Below, piece after piece: positions 60,045 to 64,000 of a stretch of 64,000 nt of DNA. The stretch is from contig NZ_CP151792.1 of NCBI RefSeq assembly GCF_038446525.1, positions 2,356,001-2,420,000 on the forward strand, read 5' to 3'. How positions within the stretch are numbered: the first letter of the stretch is position 1; each line of letters opens with the position of its first letter. The translations under genes and the position numbers were made by a program. This DNA is from Methanolobus sp. ZRKC5 (lineage in GTDB: Archaea > Halobacteriota > Methanosarcinia > Methanosarcinales > Methanosarcinaceae). Under the pieces are notes generated by a model that saw only the letters and a list, made by a program, of their open reading frames with translations, was not told where the DNA came from and searched no databases.

Positions 60045-60806
60045 ATGGATATAGACCCAAGTAAAATATTAGTTAGGTATAATGTTGCTAAAGAAAAGGC
60101 ACAGACACCAGAAGAGTTAGCAGCTGAGCTGTACCCAAGTGCAGAACCAGCAAGAACAATCTGTGCTGCAATCTTCGATGGAGAAGAGGACGACGTAATC
60201 GAAGGTCTTGAGAAGGCAATCGAGGGCGGAGCAGACCCAATAGCACTCATTGATGATGTGCTCATGGTCGGAATGAAGATCACAACAGACCTGTATGACC
60301 AGGGTGTAATCTTCCTGCCAAACGTTATGATGTCAGCAGACGCAATGCTCGAGGGTATCGAGTTCTGTAAAGAACAGGGCGGATCTGCACCTAAACCAAA
60401 AGGCACAATCGTCTGCCACGTAGCAGAAGGCGACGTACACGACATCGGTAAGACAATTGTAGCAGCACTCCTCAGAGCAGCAGGCTTTGAAGTAGTTGAC
60501 CTTGGCCGTGACTGCCCAGTTGATGAAGTTATCGCAGCTGTAAAGAAGGAAAGCCCAATGATGGTAACCGGAACAGCATTGATGACAACAACAATGTATG
60601 CATTCAAAGAAGTAAATGACAGACTCCTCGAATCAGGTATCAAGATACCATTCCAGTGTGGTGGCGGAGCAGTAAACCAGGACTTCGTAACCCAGTACGA
60701 ACTCGGTGTATATGGAGAAGAAGCAGCAGATGCACCAAAGATGGCAGAAGCAATCCTTGCAGGAAAAGGACTTGCACAACTCAAGGAGACCTTCCACAAA
60801 CACTAA
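60045..60806 (+). CDS. mtaC: Methanol corrinoid protein MtaC
   Basis: The 253-residue corrinoid protein accepts the methyl group of methanol from MtaB. The helical N-domain (about 30-120) is followed by a B12-binding Rossmann domain with EGDVHDIGK, where H132 would be the lower cobalt ligand, and the FQCGGGAVNQDF segment near the C-terminus. Start ATG 60,045 follows AAGGAGGT. It is 12 nt upstream of mtaB, as usual. Confidence 0.96.
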   Translation: MDIDPSKILVRYNVAKEKAQTPEELAAELYPSAEPARTICAAIFDGEEDDVIEGLEKAIEGGADPIALIDDVLMVGMKITTDLYDQGVIFLPNVMMSADAMLEGIEFCKEQGGSAPKPKGTIVCHVAEGDVHDIGKTIVAALLRAAGFEVVDLGRDCPVDEVIAAVKKESPMMVTGTALMTTTMYAFKEVNDRLLESGIKIPFQCGGGAVNQDFVTQYELGVYGEEAADAPKMAEAILAGKGLAQLKETFHKH

Positions 60807-60818
60807 GGAGTGAGCGAA

Positions 60819-62204
60819 ATGGTAAAAAGATACACATCAATGGCATACAAAGCTGCTGACGACATGATCTTCGGTAAGTCAGTTTACCCAGTCAAAGCAG
60901 AATTAGGATTAGAAATCGGTGCAGGATACGTAACAGCAGAAGTTAACTACGCACCAAGACCAGAAGCTGGTGTCTCTAAAGAGAAACTTGTTTCAGAGTA
61001 CCGCAGACTTACAACCGACATCATGGCAAGAGCTGTACAGGTAGGTTTCCCAGCAATCCAACTTGAAACAGAACACGTTGAGCAGATGACCAACAACCCA
61101 GACTGGGGAGGAGAAGTCGCTCACGTACAGAAGACCATCATGGAAGAATACCACGAAGAATACGGAATCAAGACAGGTCTCAGACATACACCTGGTGACA
61201 TCCGTGAAGACCGTGACCTTCTTGCACTCATCGGCGGAAAGTATGACACCCTTATGGAGTCATTCGAAGCTGTTGCAGACGCAGGAGCTGACTTCCTGTC
61301 CATCGAAACAATGGGCGGTAAGGAAATTCTCGACTACGCAATTCTTAGAAACGATGTACCTGGTCTCATTTACGCAATTGGCTGTCTCGGCTCAATTGAC
61401 ATGACCATGATCTGGTCCGACATCAGGAAGATCGCAGACAAGAAGGGCAGAGTTGCAGCTGGTGACACAGACTGTGCACAGGCAAACACTGCAATGTTTA
61501 TTGCAGGTGGTCTCCTCGACAAGAACCTTGCACACACCCTTGCAATCATCGCAAGAGCAATTTCCGCACCAAGAACACTCGCCGGCTATGAAGCAGGCGC
61601 ACAGGGACCAGGAAAGGACTGTGGATACGAGAACACAATCGTAAAGTCCATCACCGGATGCCCAATCGCACAGGAAGGAAAGACCTCAACATGCGCACAC
61701 TCTGACGTAATGGGTAACCTTGTCATGCAGTGCTGTGACCTTTGGTCAAACGAATCTGTAGAATACCATGCAGAATTCGGTGGTACCTCAGTACAGTGCT
61801 GGTCCGAATCCCTGAACTACGATGCAGCAATGCTTAACGTAGCAACAGAGACCGGAAATGCAAAGATGCTTCGTGACATCCTCGTACTCTCTGACAAGTA
61901 CAGAGACCCACAGGGATATGTTCTTGCATACGACAATGCATACAAGGTAGGAGAGGCAATCGCAAAGGACGGAGACGACCTTTACCTCCGTGCAAAGAAC
62001 GCAGCAATTGCATGTGTTGACATCCTCAACGATGCAGACAGCAAGAAACTCGTCATGTCCAAGTTTGAGCTTGGTGCACTTGCAGACGCAGAGGCAGCAC
62101 TCAAAGCAATGACCGACGAATCAGAAACCTTCATGAGCGACAGCATGGAGAAATACAAGGCAGAGGTCGCTGTATTCAGACCAGACGCAAACTACAAGTT
62201 CTAA
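60819..62204 (+). CDS. mtaB: Methanol:corrinoid methyltransferase MtaB
   Basis: The 461-residue zinc TIM-barrel enzyme activates methanol and methylates MtaC. Landmarks: VKRYTSMAYKAADDMIFG at the start, QLETEHVEQMTNNPDWGGE (Glu zinc ligand region), AGDTDCAQANTAMFIAGG and the Cys of SVQCWSESLNYDA. The frame also opens at GTG 60,810, but AAGGAG at 60,805-60,810 is then used as coding, so ATG 60,819 is chosen. Highly biased codon use suits a major catabolic protein. Confidence 0.96.
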   Translation: MVKRYTSMAYKAADDMIFGKSVYPVKAELGLEIGAGYVTAEVNYAPRPEAGVSKEKLVSEYRRLTTDIMARAVQVGFPAIQLETEHVEQMTNNPDWGGEVAHVQKTIMEEYHEEYGIKTGLRHTPGDIREDRDLLALIGGKYDTLMESFEAVADAGADFLSIETMGGKEILDYAILRNDVPGLIYAIGCLGSIDMTMIWSDIRKIADKKGRVAAGDTDCAQANTAMFIAGGLLDKNLAHTLAIIARAISAPRTLAGYEAGAQGPGKDCGYENTIVKSITGCPIAQEGKTSTCAHSDVMGNLVMQCCDLWSNESVEYHAEFGGTSVQCWSESLNYDAAMLNVATETGNAKMLRDILVLSDKYRDPQGYVLAYDNAYKVGEAIAKDGDDLYLRAKNAAIACVDILNDADSKKLVMSKFELGALADAEAALKAMTDESETFMSDSMEKYKAEVAVFRPDANYKF

Positions 62205-62322
62205 ATTTAGAACTTGTTTCTTTTTTCTTTTTTTTACTTCCAATAATAAAAATCCATACTGTAAAGTATGCTGTTTTTCAGACTTATATAAAAAAGAAAA
62301 ATTGTAGTCAAATAAAAAAAGA

Positions 62323-64000
62323 TTACAATATAAACTTCTTAGGATAACCCACACCTGAAATTGTAATTGTGGTTTCAAGAGGAGCATGCTTCCAATCCTC
62401 TGGTGAAAAGGTCTTTTTTGTCATTTTGATGTCAATATTATCCTTACTTACACCACATTCACCCATATAATCAAGGACCATATGTTTCCCATGTTTGTTT
62501 GCATATCCTACAGCATCATGATATTTTTCAAAATCTTTCCTTCCAATTGGGGAAAATACCATGTAGCCTGCATCAGGATCAGCAACTGAGATCGGCCTTA
62601 TAACAATCTCGATTCTTTTGATGCCTTTTCCAAAAAGAGCTCCTGCAGCATTCCCGACTTCTGCATATTTAGGAATGATAATTTCCGCATCAATTATGTC
62701 CTCCATATTCTTCCGGTAAGCAGCAACAGGACCACCAAGTAAAACCACAGGAACATCTACTTTAAATCTTGCATTGAATTTCCCATCAACTATGTTTTTA
62801 ATACCTGATCTTTCAACATCATAAAGAATATAGGACATCAGATTGAAAGCCATATTTCTGGCCACAATATCTTTTACCTCATTGCAGAATTCGAGGATTT
62901 CCATCTTATAAAGATTCCTAAGTTTATCCGCCCCTACTTTTGATGCTTCAGTATCCCATAAAGTATAATCGCCAAGTACATGGAGAGCATCTGTCGGAGT
63001 AAAACCAATTGCTTGTATCAACCTTTTCTGAATAAGAGAATCTATCATAATAGTAGAGGGATGCTTTTTAGACAAACTGGTGATTTCATTAAAGCTCATT
63101 GGCTCATCACCAATTACCTTGTATACCTCAGCTTCCGACTCATTAAGACCAATGGCTTCAAATCCTGACCTCATGAAGAATTTTGTGGGCTGGATATTCC
63201 TGTCAAGCACGCTTCTCATAGGAACAACGTTTTTCTTCAATTTTTCCAGGAATCCGGGGTACTTAGAGGAAGCAAGACAAAGAGGAATTACTCTCCTTGG
63301 CCCAATGTGTAATGCTTTAGAACATGTCCATACATGACTATCCCCCCCCATTGCAGAAGTTTCCATCCTTGTTGCACGGACCTTGGTTTTCCATCCACCT
63401 ACAATAGCCCCTGTTTCAGACAGTTCCGGAACCCCGTCGGTTATTGCTGAAACATCGGTGCTCGTTCCACCAACATCCACTACCGCACAGGTCTCCTTGC
63501 CTGAAAGGAATGATGCTCCAACAAGACTTGCAGCTGGCCCGGAAAAAATGGATTCAACTGGTTTATCCAACGCATCTTTCAAACCTACAACAGTACCGTC
63601 ACATTTTAGCATTAGTAATCTGGCATCGATATCTTTTCTTTTGATCTCATCAATAACAGAACGGATAAATTTATGTGAAATTGGAAGTAACTGAGCATTT
63701 AAAGATGCAGTTACTGCTCTTTCATATGCACCAAGATCCTGAGAAAGTTCATGCCCACAAACTACCGGTAATCCCGTCAGTTCATGTATCACATCAGTAA
63801 TTGCCAGTTCATGCTGGGGATTTCGAATACTGAAAACAGATGAAACTGCAAAGGCAGCAACATCATCTTTGATCTTTTGAGTAAATTTCCGTACTGCGCC
63901 AATATCAGGTTTTTCAATTTCCTCACCGTTAAAACCGTGACCACCAGGAATTGAAAGCACATGTTCTGCCGGGAATTCGCCCTTAATTGGATGTTCTCCC
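62323..64000 (-). CDS. Hydantoinase/oxoprolinase family protein, N-terminus outside window
   Basis: The frame continues past 64,000, so only the C-terminal 559 or so residues are visible. Hydantoinase A motifs are present: SIPGGHGFNGEEI, SGPAASLVGASFLSG, VDVGGTSTDVSAI and LLGGPVAAYRKNM with AEVGNAAGALFGKG. These ASKHA-fold ATPases hydrolyse cyclic amides or related rings, but several methanogen paralogues lie beside methyltransferase genes with unknown substrate. It is convergent with mtaB. Confidence 0.9.
   Translation of the reverse strand, partial: GEHPIKGEFPAEHVLSIPGGHGFNGEEIEKPDIGAVRKFTQKIKDDVAAFAVSSVFSIRNPQHELAITDVIHELTGLPVVCGHELSQDLGAYERAVTASLNAQLLPISHKFIRSVIDEIKRKDIDARLLMLKCDGTVVGLKDALDKPVESIFSGPAASLVGASFLSGKETCAVVDVGGTSTDVSAITDGVPELSETGAIVGGWKTKVRATRMETSAMGGDSHVWTCSKALHIGPRRVIPLCLASSKYPGFLEKLKKNVVPMRSVLDRNIQPTKFFMRSGFEAIGLNESEAEVYKVIGDEPMSFNEITSLSKKHPSTIMIDSLIQKRLIQAIGFTPTDALHVLGDYTLWDTEASKVGADKLRNLYKMEILEFCNEVKDIVARNMAFNLMSYILYDVERSGIKNIVDGKFNARFKVDVPVVLLGGPVAAYRKNMEDIIDAEIIIPKYAEVGNAAGALFGKGIKRIEIVIRPISVADPDAGYMVFSPIGRKDFEKYHDAVGYANKHGKHMVLDYMGECGVSKDNIDIKMTKKTFSPEDWKHAPLETTITISGVGYPKKFIL

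Overview
The window comes from a methylotrophic methanogenic archaeon of the order Methanosarcinales. A Methanolobus/Methanococcoides-type genus is my inference. The signs are archaeal information-processing genes (rps9, rpoN, rpoK, rps2, gar1, TFB), an archaeal isoprenoid cluster (mvk, ipk, fni, idsA) with an archaeal RNase J, and a methanol-methanogenesis block (ramA, a CobW-type GTPase, mtaC, mtaB).

Layout. (1) 1-15,000 is ordinary chromosome: ribosomal/RNA polymerase genes with an intron-containing tRNA-Pro, the isoprenoid operon, ppdK, gar1, TFB, a LysE-type exporter, trm5 and a membrane protein. (2) 15,127-15,198 is tRNA-Thr(CGT). Its last bases form a 14-bp repeat, CTCTCCAGGGGCTT, found again at 44,312-44,325. 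The 29.1 kb between these copies is foreign. A degenerate third copy (29,653-29,666) lies between two divergent tyrosine-recombinase genes and splits the region into two related elements, here called E1 (15.2-29.65 kb) and E2 (29.67-44.3 kb). (3) 44.3-45.2 kb is scar from an earlier copy, with pieces of both integrases. (4) 45.3-50 kb is a disturbed accessory stretch with two copies of a 194-bp MITE, an IS5-like element that truncates a PAS-domain gene, and an EctA-like acetyltransferase whose 3' end was replaced by one MITE. (5) 50-64 kb is chromosome again: a membrane protein, an aminotransferase, a DtxR-feoA-feoB iron operon, ramA, cobW-like, mtaCB and a partial hydantoinase/oxoprolinase gene.

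E2 looks like a filamentous (inovirus-like) provirus. Its minus-strand module runs: small SSB/PC4-like protein, 89-aa pVIII-like major coat protein, small basic protein, several signal-peptide/membrane proteins including a C-terminally anchored spike candidate, and a Zot-like ATPase. A large conserved protein (Rep candidate) with an AbrB-like partner is encoded separately. E1 carries homologues of the SSB-like protein, the Rep candidate, the AbrB-like protein and the integrase, plus the same structured non-coding elements, but no coat or Zot genes. In their place it carries a large membrane protein, a NERD-SF1 helicase, a secreted DNase-I-like lipoprotein, a TPR lipoprotein, an ABC-three-component conflict system and a SEC-C protein. 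The simplest reading is an archaeal filamentous virus sitting beside a defence-loaded relative that may depend on it as a satellite; that dependence is inference.

The structured non-coding elements shared by E1 and E2 are the most unusual content. One is a 202-bp element (22,272 and 39,204) with a compensated stem; another is a hairpin-rich element (19.8 and 38.2 kb). They bracket the cargo slots and may act as origins, packaging signals or recombination sites. A separate run of about 20-bp repeats between single small genes at 40.1-41.65 kb looks like a gene-cassette array.
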